This document shows, piece by piece, positions 17,726-27,177 of a stretch of DNA of 64,000 bases. The translations under genes were made by a program, and so were the position numbers. The stretch is from contig NZ_RCVN01000004.1 in assembly GCF_003697915.1 (NCBI RefSeq), positions 62,001 through 126,000 on the forward strand, in the 5' to 3' direction. The notes below the pieces were generated by a model that had not been told where the DNA came from, made no database searches, and saw nothing but the letters and a program-made list of their open reading frames with translations. Every line of letters begins with the position of its first letter. Position 1 is the first letter of the stretch. This DNA is from Staphylococcus pseudoxylosus (GTDB taxonomy: Bacteria > Bacillota > Bacilli > Staphylococcales > Staphylococcaceae).

Positions 17726-19297
17726 TTAATCATCCATTTTTTCTTCTTTCAGTCGCTGTGGGTAATCTTTCAGCCAGAAAATAGCATTCGGTACTTTACT
17801 AGGATCTGGTCTGTAAATGGCGCGTTTACCTGACCCAAGTTTTTTCTTTTGCTTTTCATAATCTTTCAGAGCATTGATTGCTGGCTTATGTAGTATCCAA
17901 ATGGCAATAATATTTAACCACGCCATCATACCTACACCCAAATCACCCATCATCCATGCCAAATCTGCAGTTTTAACTGCACCATATACTGTCGCTAAAA
18001 TTAGAACAATTCTTATAATATTAATATATATAAATGTAGTTTTCTTCGAACTTCTTCTAGTTAAGTACGTAATATTGGTTTCCGCAATATAATAGTATGC
18101 CAGTATTGTTGTAAAAGCAAAGAAGAATAATGCAATTGCAATAAAGTATGAACCAAATCCTGAGAATGTCGGATCAAAGTGATAACCGCTACCATGGAAG
18201 GCTTTATCAATACCAGCTTGTGCATACATTGCTGTACCTGAATAATCTTTATCACCATTGGACATTTCTACAAATATACCATTGTCTTTAATCATACTCG
18301 CTTTACCGTCTGACATTGAACCACCATCAGTAACATTATATGTACCCGAAAGCAAAATAATTAACGCGGTTGCTGTACAAACAAATAATGTATCAATATA
18401 AACTGAAAATGATTGCACTAACCCTTGTTTAGCTGGATGAGATACTTCTGCTGCCGACGCAGCATGTGGACCTGTACCTTGTCCTGCTTCATTTGAATAT
18501 AGTCCTCTTTTAACACCAATTTCAATCATAGCCCCTACAATACCACCAAAAGCTGCTTCAAAACCAAATGCTGATTTAAATATTAAAGCAAATAGAGCAG
18601 GAACTTGTTCGATATTTATAAATATAATTATAACTGCCATTAATATGTACGCAATTGCCATAAATGGAACTACTGCAGTTGCTGCATTTGCAATCCACTT
18701 TATACCTCCAAATATGATTAAACCAATTAAGATCGCCAAGAATATTGCTACTATCCAAGGTTCTAAACTGAATGCATTTTTCATTGAGCTTGAAATAGCA
18801 TTAGACTGCACACCTGGTAATAATAGCCCCACTGATATAACAGTAACGATTGCAAATATTAAACCGTATATCTTTCCTAATTTCCCCTTAATACCGTATT
18901 CAATATAGAATGCTGGACCGCCTCGATATTGCCCTTTCTCTTCACGCTTATAAATTTGTCCAAGTGTAGATTCAATAAAGGCACTACCTGCGCCTAAAAA
19001 TGCCGATGCCCACATCCAAAATATAGCACCAGGACCCCCAATAAATATAGCCGTCGAAACACCTACAATATTACCAGTACCTACTCTACCTGCTAAAGAT
19101 AAAGCAATTGCTTGGAAACTAGATATACCAGTCGGCGATTTTTCCCCTTGAAACATCAAGCGTATCATTTCTTTAAAATGCCTAATTTGGAAAAAGCGCA
19201 TCATAAATGAAAATAACACTCCTGTAAGCAATAAACCATAAACCAAAGGTTTACTCCAAACAATATCATACAACCACGTAAGTAACCCCTCTAACAT
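17726..19297 (-). CDS. Sodium/alanine symporter, AgcS family
   Basis: A 523-residue integral membrane protein with about ten to eleven segments, of the alanine-or-glycine:cation symporter family (AlsT/AgcS). Signatures include the N-terminal GRVGTGNIVGVSTAIFIGGPG and the later YSNEAGQGTGPHAASAAEVSHP. The open frame extends to 19384, but the extra 29 residues are unlike the family; AAGGGGGA sits 5-6 nt before ATG 19297 (MLEGLLTWLYDIVW), which gives the expected N-terminus. It is a single gene, and no clear terminator separates it from the esterase on the same strand, so read-through is possible. Confidence 0.88.
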   Translation of the reverse strand: MLEGLLTWLYDIVWSKPLVYGLLLTGVLFSFMMRFFQIRHFKEMIRLMFQGEKSPTGISSFQAIALSLAGRVGTGNIVGVSTAIFIGGPGAIFWMWASAFLGAGSAFIESTLGQIYKREEKGQYRGGPAFYIEYGIKGKLGKIYGLIFAIVTVISVGLLLPGVQSNAISSSMKNAFSLEPWIVAIFLAILIGLIIFGGIKWIANAATAVVPFMAIAYILMAVIIIFINIEQVPALFALIFKSAFGFEAAFGGIVGAMIEIGVKRGLYSNEAGQGTGPHAASAAEVSHPAKQGLVQSFSVYIDTLFVCTATALIILLSGTYNVTDGGSMSDGKASMIKDNGIFVEMSNGDKDYSGTAMYAQAGIDKAFHGSGYHFDPTFSGFGSYFIAIALFFFAFTTILAYYYIAETNITYLTRRSSKKTTFIYINIIRIVLILATVYGAVKTADLAWMMGDLGVGMMAWLNIIAIWILHKPAINALKDYEKQKKKLGSGKRAIYRPDPSKVPNAIFWLKDYPQRLKEEKMDD

Positions 19298-19632
19298 AAC
19301 GTATCCCCCTTGTTGTACCATCATGTGAAATGATATATTTTTCATTATTATACACATATATAATATTCCGCGCAACGTATTCATTAAGTTATCTTTTTCA
19401 CAATTTATATATTATATTTCAAAATTTATATTAAATATTTCGGATTACTTTATTCTAATACACAAATAGTTTTACACTATTTAACATAAATTATTCTTAT
19501 TCATAGGTGTAACTTTCTATTTTTTTATAGTTGCACAACAGAAATTATTGAATTCTATTTTCATCTTTTGTTCTTTGTATATTTGAGATATACTAAATAG
19601 TACTTAAAAAAGAATTTAGGAGGAACTGTCCT
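19298..19632. promoter_or_regulatory. Divergent region symporter / AI-2E permease
   Basis: A 335-bp AT-rich gap. On the plus strand a -10-like TATACT (19589-19594) with TTTTGT or TTTGTT 17 or 16 bp upstream could drive the permease gene; AGGAGGAA at 19618-19625 is its ribosome-binding site. No other feature seen. Confidence 0.4.
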
Positions 19633-20718
19633 ATGCTAAATAAGGTTTGGTTTAGAACAGGTATTGCATTATTAATCCTGTTTTTACTAATCAAATTAGT
19701 CATGGAAGTCCATAGTGTATTTGTACCTTTTGTTATTATTATTCAATCGGTATTATTACCATTGTTATTAAGTGGCTTCTTGTTCTATATTTGCTTACCT
19801 TTTCAAAAAATACTAGAAAAAAACAAAGTTCCACGTTGGGCTAGTATTACAATTATCTTTATCGCTTTATTTATCATTATCGGTATCATTATTAGGTTTA
19901 TCGCACCACCTATTGCAGAGCAAATTGAAAACTTAATCAATCAAATCCCAGCACTACAACATGAAATTCAATATATTATCAATTTTGCTTTAGATCAAAT
20001 GGAGAGATTACCTGCTGATGTAACAGATAGAATAAATAAAATGGTTCAATCTATGAGTGATAGTACTGCAGATATATTATCTAATTCATTTAGTTATTTA
20101 ACTTCATTTATCTCAACACTATTTTTACTTATCATGGTGCCATTTTTCTTAATCTATATGTTAAAAGACCATGAACGTTTTATACCTTTTATTGCTAAAC
20201 TATTTAAAGGCGATAGAAAAGTTTTTATTGTTGATTTATTAAAAGATTTAAATCATACAGTGCAGTCTTATATTCAAGGTCAAGTAACAGTTAGTATTAT
20301 TTTAGGTATCATCTTATATATCGGTTATTCAATTATTGGTTTGAATTACACATTATTATTAGTTATGTTTGCCTGTGTAGCTAATATGATTCCATTCCTT
20401 GGGCCATGGATGGCATTTGCTCCAGCAGCCATTATCGGAATTATTCAAAGTCCAACTACATTTATATGGGTGTGTATTATCACATTAGTCGCTCAGCAAT
20501 TAGAAGGTAACGTTATTACACCAAATGTTATGGGCAAATCTTTAAATATTCACCCATTAACAATCATTGTTGTCATCTTAGCTGCTGGTAATCTCGGTGG
20601 TTTTGGCCTAATACTTGTAGCTGTGCCACTTTACGCAGTAATTAAAACGATTGTGCGTAATGTTTTCCAATACAGACAGCAAATTATCGAAAAAGCTAAT
20701 AGCGATGTTAAAGAATAG
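19633..20718 (+). CDS. AI-2E (YdbI/PerM) family transporter
   Basis: A 361-residue membrane protein with about eight segments and a large loop (about 95-150). The family includes TqsA (autoinducer-2 exporter), but most members, including staphylococcal ones, have no confirmed substrate and some are Na+(Li+)/H+ antiporters. Typical features are VPFFLIYMLKDHERF, QGQVTVSIILG, MIPFLGPWMAFAPAAIIG and the C-terminal GNVITPNVMGKSLNIHPLTII. AGGAGGA precedes ATG 19633. It is a single gene ending at the hairpin at 20771-20805. The substrate should be treated as unknown. Confidence 0.85.
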   Translation: MLNKVWFRTGIALLILFLLIKLVMEVHSVFVPFVIIIQSVLLPLLLSGFLFYICLPFQKILEKNKVPRWASITIIFIALFIIIGIIIRFIAPPIAEQIENLINQIPALQHEIQYIINFALDQMERLPADVTDRINKMVQSMSDSTADILSNSFSYLTSFISTLFLLIMVPFFLIYMLKDHERFIPFIAKLFKGDRKVFIVDLLKDLNHTVQSYIQGQVTVSIILGIILYIGYSIIGLNYTLLLVMFACVANMIPFLGPWMAFAPAAIIGIIQSPTTFIWVCIITLVAQQLEGNVITPNVMGKSLNIHPLTIIVVILAAGNLGGFGLILVAVPLYAVIKTIVRNVFQYRQQIIEKANSDVKE

Positions 20719-20770
20719 CTTAGAATAATAGCTTAGATACTACATCAGTCTTTAAATTGAGACACCTTTA

Positions 20771-20810
20771 TTAAAGTACCTAGTCGATTTGTCTAGGTGC
20801 TTTAATTTTA
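20771..20810 (+). terminator. Terminator of the AI-2E permease gene
   Basis: TTAAAGTACCTAG (20771-20783) pairs with CTAGGTGCTTTAA (20793-20805), with one mismatch, followed by TTTTATAT. Confidence 0.75.
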
Positions 20811-20862
20811 TATATTGAGGTTGTAATCAATACATGTCCCAATCTCAATTTATCAATACAAA

Positions 20863-20891
20863 AAACCTCTGATACCAAGTATCAGAGGTTT
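20863..20891 (-). terminator. Terminator downstream of fabI
   Basis: AAACCTCTGATAC (20863-20875) pairs perfectly with GTATCAGAGGTTT (20879-20891). On the minus strand it is followed by TTTTGTATTG. It lies 178 nt past the fabI stop, beyond the dispersed element at 20893-21045. Confidence 0.8.
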
Positions 20892-20892
20892 G

Positions 20893-21045
20893 AGACTGTC
20901 GACAAAGTCCCGAACTTTGTTGGCAGTTTTTTGCATGTTTTCTGCGAATGCTACCTTAACTTATAGTTTGCGGCTAGTGTTATTTCCGCAAACATCGCCC
21001 CAAATCACTGCCAATATTATAATATATAAATTAAACAGTAGTTAT
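20893..21045. repeat. Dispersed structured element, copy A
   Basis: About 150 bp alignable with 33572-33732: shared blocks include ACTTTGTT, TTTTTTG, CGGCTA-TG, AAATCACTGCC and ATAAATTAAACAGTA. Copy A can fold: TTGGCAGT (20920-20927) pairs with ACTGCCAA (21007-21014), and inside it GTTTGCGG (20966-20973) pairs with CCGCAAAC (20986-20993). A further ACAAAGT/ACTTTGT pair is at 20902-20919. It lies between the fabI stop and its terminator. No convincing ORF is present. It may be an RNA gene, a 3'-UTR element or a small mobile repeat. Confidence 0.6.
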
Positions 21046-21068
21046 ATTGATTTTGAGGTTTTACGATA

Positions 21069-21839
21069 TTATTTAACGATATGATAACCGCTATCTACAT
21101 GAATATTTTCTCCGGTAACACCACTTGAAAAATCACTTAATAGATAAGCTGCAGTTTTACCAACTTCTTCTTGATCGACATTACGTTTTAACGGTGCACG
21201 TTCTGAGATTTCATTTAAAATTGAATTAAATCCACCTACACCTTTTGCACTCAATGTACGGATAGGTCCAGCTGAAATAGCGTTAACACGGATATTTTCT
21301 TGTCCTAAATCTAATGCTAAATAACGCACATTTGCCTCTAAACTTGCTTTCGCAACACCCATTACATTGTAATTTTGAACTGCGAATTCGCCACCTAAAT
21401 AAGTTGTAGCTACAATACTACCGCCTTCAGGCATAAGTTTTTTGGCTTCACGTGATACAAGTGTTAATGAATAAGAACTAATATCTTGTGCTAATAAGAA
21501 ACCATCACGTGATGTATCAATAAAGCGACCACGTAAATCTTCCATATTTGCAAATGCAATTGAATGGTAAACGCCATCTATATTGCCAACTTCTTCTCCA
21601 ATTTTAGCAAAACCATTTACTACATCTTCATCACTTTGAACATCAATTTGATACATATGATGCGTTTCTTGATTTAATTGTTCAACTAATTTTTCTAATT
21701 CTTTTTTACTACGGTCTTTACGGTATGTAAATACTAATTTTGCACCAAGTTGGTCCAATACTTTAGCTACGCCAAAACCAATACTACGTTTGTTTGCAAT
21801 ACCCATAATGACGAAAGTTTTGTTTTCTAAATTTAACAT
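21069..21839 (-). CDS. fabI: Enoyl-[acyl-carrier-protein] reductase FabI
   Basis: A 256-residue SDR-fold enzyme reducing trans-2-enoyl-ACP with NADPH in the last step of the FASII cycle, the target of triclosan. Active-site Y147, Y157 and K164 (SIVATTY, EFAVQNY, GVAK) occupy the S. aureus positions, and F204, a site of triclosan-resistance changes, is unchanged. The frame is open 19 codons further upstream, but AAAGGAGC lies before ATG 21839 (MLNLENKTFVIMG), matching the known N-terminus. It is a single gene with a long 3' region containing the dispersed element and then a terminator. Confidence 0.96.
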   Translation of the reverse strand: MLNLENKTFVIMGIANKRSIGFGVAKVLDQLGAKLVFTYRKDRSKKELEKLVEQLNQETHHMYQIDVQSDEDVVNGFAKIGEEVGNIDGVYHSIAFANMEDLRGRFIDTSRDGFLLAQDISSYSLTLVSREAKKLMPEGGSIVATTYLGGEFAVQNYNVMGVAKASLEANVRYLALDLGQENIRVNAISAGPIRTLSAKGVGGFNSILNEISERAPLKRNVDQEEVGKTAAYLLSDFSSGVTGENIHVDSGYHIVK

Positions 21840-22130
21840 GAAAATAGCTCCTTTATTTAAATTTTCATTTTTAACTGGTTCGAATTCAGATGACACAGAT
21901 ATTCACTTTTTTACTCGATACCAATATCAACATTCTTTATTTTAACATTGGTTATAATGAATAAACAATTTATTTTAATATCAATTGAACTTTTTATGCG
22001 TTTACATAGCTAAAGTTAAATCAGCATCCTATAAGGATGCTGATAAAAAGATTAGAATATACATTGATCTCCAATTTTACAAGGAGTATCACAAAATATT
22101 ACTTCTTAATTCTGTTTTAATATAGCAAAA
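21840..22130. other. Intergenic region upstream of fabI
   Basis: It contains a perfect hairpin, TCAGCATCC (22021-22029) with GGATGCTGA (22035-22043), without a strong T-run on either side, plus AT-rich sequence that must hold the fabI promoter. I could not assign -35/-10 hexamers or a FapR operator here with confidence. Confidence 0.4.
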
Positions 22131-22161
22131 GCTGAGACATTTCTATATGATATGCCTCAGC
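22131..22161 (-). terminator. Terminator of the relQ-to-cpaA cluster
   Basis: GCTGAG (22131-22136) pairs with CTCAGC (22156-22161), extended by CAT/ATG inside. On the minus strand it is followed by TTTTGC. It lies 75 nt past the cpaA stop. Confidence 0.6.
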
Positions 22162-22235
22162 CTTCGCTTTAAATATTAAATATATGATTAGTTAGACGAT
22201 ATGAGATTAGAGGATCATTTACTGTCACACGCACT

Positions 22236-24080
22236 TTAATAATAAAACTCTAATTCACGTTTCAATTCATCAACATATTCTTTAGAACCTGTAACAATAA
22301 CGCGGTCTCGATATCGTAGTTGAGTATCTCCATGTGGGACAATAGATTCATTATTTCTAATAATACGAACAAAGATAATATCCCCACCGAATGGGAAATT
22401 ACGTAGTTGAATCTGGTCGTATTGATGATTTAACATCGCAATTTCATATAATGATGTTTCGACATTACTTAATAAGTTAAGCATATTAGGTGTTTCTATT
22501 AAACCTTTTAATAAAATCTTATTACTCATATAGCTACTAAACACTTCAATACCTTCTCTTTGCAGAGATTCGTCATTAGAACTAGATTCTAACCTACAAA
22601 TAACTCGTTTTACACCATGAGCTTTTGCCATTAATGCTACTTTGCGATTAATATCGTCATCGTTTGTCGAACATACAACAATATTACGCTTAAATAAGCC
22701 AAGCCGCTCAAGTAATCCTTCTTCATAATCTGCAATTTCAACCATTGAAATTGCATCAGATAATTTACGTTTATCACTTAAATCATTTCGATAATAAAGT
22801 GAAACTTGATACAGTTGTGAAGATAAATTTTGAGCAATAGGGATGGTTAATTGGTTCTTCCCTATCAAACTTACTTCAATTTGTCTTGTTGCTTCGTCTG
22901 GCATTGGGAACATTTTCTTAAAGATAATGGGTACAAATACACAAGTGATAACAGCACTTAATATCAAAATACCAGATATCTCTGGTGAAATTGTGCCAAG
23001 TTGTTCTGCAATTTTAGCAGAAGCAATAACTAATGATAATGTAGATGTTAGTAAAAATGCAGAAGAAATTGTAGTTTTCATATCAAACCATCTACGTATA
23101 TAAAATACTGGTATCAATTTAGATATTAGAAAAGCGAGTATTAAAAACGGGATAATCATCAATAATGCTGGTTCCTTAATCAACTCTGGTATATTCAAAT
23201 CTACACCAACCATGATAAAGAAGATTGGAATAAAGAATCCATATCCAAATGAATCTAACTTTTCAACCATATCTTCATCTGGATTAAGAAGAGAAACTAC
23301 AACCCCCGCTAAAAATGCGCCTAAAATATTTTCTGCTCCAACACCTTCAGCTAAAGCCACTAACAATAGGATAAGTGCAAACACTGCACGTATACCGATT
23401 TGAGTCGTACCATCCATTAATTTTTGTAAGAATTGTGCTTTTTTGAAGAAACCACCTAAAAAGTAAAAGACAATTGTAAATACCACTAAACTACCGATTA
23501 ACCACAATGATGTATTGCCTGAAGCATGTAGCGTACCATATGCTGTTAATAAGATCATTGTCACTAAGTCTGCTAGTACAGCGACTAACAAGATAAATTG
23601 TCCGATTGTCGTACGCATGATATTCATTTCTTTTAATGTTGGTACAACGACACCTAATGAAATCGTAGATATGATAATAACCATTAATAAGACATCATCA
23701 ATTAGGCCGAACCATTTAAACATGTATGCAAAGACAATAGATATAATCATAATAAACATAAATACAACTATGGCAAGCTGTAAATGACCTGGCTCTTGCT
23801 TTTTAACTTTTTCTTCTTTTTTAGTTGAACTTTTATCTTTTTTAAAAGCTTTAAAATCAATTTCTAAGCCACTTAAAAACATTAAGAATATAAAACCTAA
23901 AGTTGATAATATATTAAGTATTGAATCACGTTCGACTATATTCAAAAAAGAATGGCCTATAATAATACCCATTAATATTTCAGCTACTACTATAGGTAAA
24001 AATGTAATCCTTAATCTATTGACTATAATTGGTGTAAGAAATGCCGTTAAAACTACGACAACAAGTGATACAAATTCCAT
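22236..24080 (-). CDS. cpaA: CPA2-family cation/proton antiporter with RCK domain
   Basis: A 614-residue protein: about 12 membrane segments (1-390) of the KefB/CPA2 type, then a cytoplasmic RCK_N/RCK_C (TrkA-C) tail (about 400-614). By order next to fabI and mgtE and by architecture it corresponds to S. aureus CpaA, a K+(Na+)/H+ antiporter whose RCK_C domain binds c-di-AMP. The C-terminal region GDIIFVRIIRNNESIVPHGD, with DRVIVTG after it, is a standard RCK_C pattern. It follows mgtE by 9 nt, so it is the last gene of the alarmone/NADP/Mg cluster. c-di-AMP binding is inferred from the ortholog, not visible in the sequence itself. Confidence 0.88.
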   Translation of the reverse strand: MEFVSLVVVVLTAFLTPIIVNRLRITFLPIVVAEILMGIIIGHSFLNIVERDSILNILSTLGFIFLMFLSGLEIDFKAFKKDKSSTKKEEKVKKQEPGHLQLAIVVFMFIMIISIVFAYMFKWFGLIDDVLLMVIIISTISLGVVVPTLKEMNIMRTTIGQFILLVAVLADLVTMILLTAYGTLHASGNTSLWLIGSLVVFTIVFYFLGGFFKKAQFLQKLMDGTTQIGIRAVFALILLLVALAEGVGAENILGAFLAGVVVSLLNPDEDMVEKLDSFGYGFFIPIFFIMVGVDLNIPELIKEPALLMIIPFLILAFLISKLIPVFYIRRWFDMKTTISSAFLLTSTLSLVIASAKIAEQLGTISPEISGILILSAVITCVFVPIIFKKMFPMPDEATRQIEVSLIGKNQLTIPIAQNLSSQLYQVSLYYRNDLSDKRKLSDAISMVEIADYEEGLLERLGLFKRNIVVCSTNDDDINRKVALMAKAHGVKRVICRLESSSNDESLQREGIEVFSSYMSNKILLKGLIETPNMLNLLSNVETSLYEIAMLNHQYDQIQLRNFPFGGDIIFVRIIRNNESIVPHGDTQLRYRDRVIVTGSKEYVDELKRELEFYY

Positions 24081-24089
24081 ATAACCTCC

Positions 24090-25475
24090 TTATGTTAAAT
24101 AAGACATAAATGATGTTGCTAAACCAAAATAAATCAACATACTGACAATATCATTAATTGTAGTGATAAACGGACCACTTGCAACTGCAGGGTCAATTTT
24201 TAATTTGTTCATCACTAACGGAATCATTGAACCTACTAATGTACCTACTGTCATCGCGATTGTTAAACTACTGCCTACAATGGTTGCTAAGATTGGTTGG
24301 CCGTATAAGACCATAATAATGATGAATAACAAGATTGCACAGACCAACCCACTTAAAAACCCACTACCAGTTTCTCTTAATGCGACTTTAAATTTACTTT
24401 GTTCATCAATTTCACCTGTTGAAATATTACGAACCGAAACGGCAAGTGATTGTGTGCCCGAATTTCCGGACATCCCACTAATAATTGGAATAAATGCAGC
24501 TAATAACGCAACTTTTGATAATGTATCTTCAAATGACCCTAAAATGGTCGCAGTAATCATTCCTAAGAATGTAAGTATAATCAACCATGGCAATCTTTTT
24601 CTTGCAGTTTTAATTACAGAATCATTTGTAGCATCGACGTCTGAGACACCGGCTAAACGAGAGTAGTCTTCACTTGCTTCTTCGTCCATAACGTCTAAAA
24701 TATCATCGATAGTGATAATACCAAGTAAATGGTCTTGGTAGTCGACAACTGGCATCGCAATGAAATCATAATCTCTCATTTTTTGTGCAACATCTTCTTG
24801 GTCATCGGCTGCATTTGCGCTAATGACACGTTCACTCATGATATCTTCGATGTAAGCATCATTTTCGGCTACAATTAAATCTCTAAGCGAGAGCACGCCG
24901 GCTAATTGTTTATCATCATTCACTGCAAAAATAACATAAATGGTTTCTGCATTAGGCGCCTGTTCTTTAACATGAATAAGCGCTTCTTTTACAGGCATTG
25001 TTGCTTTCAATGAGATATATTCAGTAGTCATGATACCACCGGCAGTATCTTCATCGTAATGTAATAATGCTTTGATTTCTTTAGCATCTTCACGCTTCAT
25101 TAGTGTGAGGAGACTAACTGTTTTTTGTTTAGACAACTGATTCATAATATCTACGGCATTATCGTAAGACATGTCTTCTAAAATCTTACTAGCATAATTA
25201 GCATCCATCGTATCAAACAATGCTTCGTATTCATCTTCATCGATTTCTAATTGTTCAAAGAAATCGGCAACTTCTTCTGGTGATAGTACTTCAAAGATAC
25301 GTTGTCGTATATCTTCATCACTATCTTCAAAGTATTCACTTTGTTCATATGTATGCATAGATAAAAATTCATCTCTAAATTCGTCAATATGATTATTAAT
25401 CAACAAATCATCTAGCAATACTTTATCATATACTTGCTCATCCTCTAATGTAATTGATTCTTTTTCATTAGCCAT
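24090..25475 (-). CDS. mgtE: Magnesium transporter MgtE
   Basis: A 461-residue Mg2+ channel/transporter: N-terminal superhelical domain (about 20-130), two CBS domains (about 135-255) acting as the Mg2+ sensor, then five membrane helices (about 285-461). Characteristic stretches are HYDEDTAGGIMTTEY, PIISGMSGNSGTQSLAVSVR and PLVMNKLKIDPAVASGPFITT. An ATG at 25490 is in frame, but it lacks a ribosome-binding site; GGAGG lies 8 nt before ATG 25475 (MANEKESITLED). It is 27 nt after the pseudouridine synthase gene and 9 nt before cpaA, so co-transcription is very likely. Confidence 0.94.
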   Translation of the reverse strand: MANEKESITLEDEQVYDKVLLDDLLINNHIDEFRDEFLSMHTYEQSEYFEDSDEDIRQRIFEVLSPEEVADFFEQLEIDEDEYEALFDTMDANYASKILEDMSYDNAVDIMNQLSKQKTVSLLTLMKREDAKEIKALLHYDEDTAGGIMTTEYISLKATMPVKEALIHVKEQAPNAETIYVIFAVNDDKQLAGVLSLRDLIVAENDAYIEDIMSERVISANAADDQEDVAQKMRDYDFIAMPVVDYQDHLLGIITIDDILDVMDEEASEDYSRLAGVSDVDATNDSVIKTARKRLPWLIILTFLGMITATILGSFEDTLSKVALLAAFIPIISGMSGNSGTQSLAVSVRNISTGEIDEQSKFKVALRETGSGFLSGLVCAILLFIIIMVLYGQPILATIVGSSLTIAMTVGTLVGSMIPLVMNKLKIDPAVASGPFITTINDIVSMLIYFGLATSFMSYLT

Positions 25476-25502
25476 TAGCCCCACCTCCATAGTTTTTTTA
25501 AA

Positions 25503-26357
25503 TTATATCATATTAAATATAGTTTCAATCGCGTCATATCTATCGTTTATTATAATTTTTTGCTTTTTAATTGGGTGAATAAATGATATTTGAATACAAC
25601 GTAATAATTGATGATGATAAGTTTCATCTTTACCGCCATATAAGTCATCACCTACTAAAGGATGACCAATATGTTGAAAATGCACGCGTATTTGATGTGT
25701 TCTTCCTGTAAGCAAACTCACTTCACATAAAGTATGATGACTCGTATGTTTGAGTGCTTTATATTTAGTCTGTGAGGTCTTTCCTAAACTACTGACTTGA
25801 CGCTGGATAATACTATCTGGATGTCTTGCGATAGGAGCATCAATTAAATCTTCACCGTCTAATAGCCCCTGACAAATACATAAATATTTTTTATCGATTT
25901 TAATTTGGCTCATTAAATGATGAATAAATCCATGCTTTGCTAACACAACAACCCCCGAAGTATTACGATCTAAACGCGTAACAATATGTGGGGTCAACGA
26001 TAACTTTCTATCATTAAAATAACCCAACACTTGCTCCACTAAACTAAAATGTAAATGATCTCTAGAAGGTGCACAATTTTGTTGGGCAGATTTCGACACA
26101 ATAATTAAATATGAATCTTCATATAAGATATTTAACGCGTCGTTATATGGTATTAAGTTAGAGCTTGGCGTTTCATCACTTAAAAAAACTTCTAAATTAT
26201 CATTTATAGCTAATTGCTTTCTGACTGTAACTGATTGTCCATTAACTAATAAAGCGCCATTATGCTTAATGGCGCTTATCGTCCGTTTAGAAAATGCTTG
26301 TTGTTGTAAAAATGTGCGCACCATTTCTGGCCGCTGTATTGTATAAGTAAATTTCAT
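25503..26357 (-). CDS. RluA/RluD-family pseudouridine synthase
   Basis: A 284-residue enzyme converting uridine to pseudouridine in RNA. A short N-terminal S4-like RNA-binding part (about 12-60, KRTISAIKHNGALLVNG) precedes the catalytic domain. The active-site loop is TRLDRNTSGVVVLAK with the catalytic Asp, and the C-terminal motif is LLTGRTHQIRVHFQHIGHPLVGD. The start codon overlaps the nadK stop by one base (TAATG), so translation is coupled. The target RNA site is not predictable. It corresponds to YjbO of Bacillus, which has the same order yjbM-nadK-yjbO-mgtE. Confidence 0.9.
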   Translation of the reverse strand: MKFTYTIQRPEMVRTFLQQQAFSKRTISAIKHNGALLVNGQSVTVRKQLAINDNLEVFLSDETPSSNLIPYNDALNILYEDSYLIIVSKSAQQNCAPSRDHLHFSLVEQVLGYFNDRKLSLTPHIVTRLDRNTSGVVVLAKHGFIHHLMSQIKIDKKYLCICQGLLDGEDLIDAPIARHPDSIIQRQVSSLGKTSQTKYKALKHTSHHTLCEVSLLTGRTHQIRVHFQHIGHPLVGDDLYGGKDETYHHQLLRCIQISFIHPIKKQKIIINDRYDAIETIFNMI

Positions 26358-27166
26358 TACTCATCATCTCCACTTGAAATGAAGGAGTCATGTACTCTTT
26401 TCCAAAACGGAAACGGTCTAAATCTAGCGAATCTAATCTTTTCATTGGCTACGCGATATTGTATCGCATTAACATTTTTATGTTTTATACTAACATGGTC
26501 AATCGTTGTTAAAATAGTATCATGATTAACTGGTGTTATTAAACACGTATGGTGTTTGGGTAATACTAAAGGAGAACCCACAGTTCTAAATACCCGATTG
26601 TTTATTGATGCAATTTCAGCAATTTGCATGGCTTCTAATGAGGGATGTATCAATGCGCCACCTAATGCCTTATTGTATGCTGTAGAACCTGATGGTGTAG
26701 AAATACACAAACCATCGCCTCTGAAGCGTTCAAATTGGTTACCTCTAATATTCACATCAACAACTAAAGTAGAGCCATTTTCAGTTTTCATAGTAGCTTC
26801 ATTTAATGCTAAATGTCGCGTCTCGTATCCATTATCATTATAACGCACAATAATTTCTAACAAAGGATATTCAATGACTTGGAATTCAGAGTTATTAATC
26901 TCAATGATGAGTTTTTCAACTTCATGTGGCACCCAATCAGCATAAAAACCTAAATGCCCTGTATGAACCCCAACAAACGCACAGCGAGATAGCATATGAC
27001 TATACTGATGAAACGCTTGTAACAGAGTGCCATCTCCCCCAACAGAAATGACGATTTCTGGATTATCTGGGTCTTCAACCATCTGAAAATCTTTCATATG
27101 GTTAATCATTTTATGTTTTAAAGCATTCGATTTTGAATCACCTTTAGATAAAATCGTATAACGCAT
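26357..27166 (-). CDS. nadK: NAD kinase
   Basis: A 269-residue NAD kinase phosphorylating NAD+ to NADP+ with ATP, the source of reducing power for fatty-acid synthesis and redox defence. The GGDGT motif is at residues 43-47; the NE motif (LNEATMK) and [17 protein letters not shown] follow as expected. Length is typical for Gram-positive enzymes. It is 11 nt downstream of relQ and overlaps the next gene by one base, so it sits inside a tight operon. Confidence 0.95.
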   Translation of the reverse strand: MRYTILSKGDSKSNALKHKMINHMKDFQMVEDPDNPEIVISVGGDGTLLQAFHQYSHMLSRCAFVGVHTGHLGFYADWVPHEVEKLIIEINNSEFQVIEYPLLEIIVRYNDNGYETRHLALNEATMKTENGSTLVVDVNIRGNQFERFRGDGLCISTPSGSTAYNKALGGALIHPSLEAMQIAEIASINNRVFRTVGSPLVLPKHHTCLITPVNHDTILTTIDHVSIKHKNVNAIQYRVANEKIRFARFRPFPFWKRVHDSFISSGDDE

Positions 27167-27177
27167 CGTAACATCCC

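Noticed and set aside
21897-21960. Possible FapR site upstream of fabI (GATA..GGTATC-like sequence)
   Set aside because: Only a partial half-site match, far weaker than the perfect operator at fabH; not reported as a feature.
22021-22043. Terminator upstream of fabI
   Set aside because: A perfect hairpin, but no T-run on either strand; its role is undetermined, so it is only mentioned in the intergenic entry.
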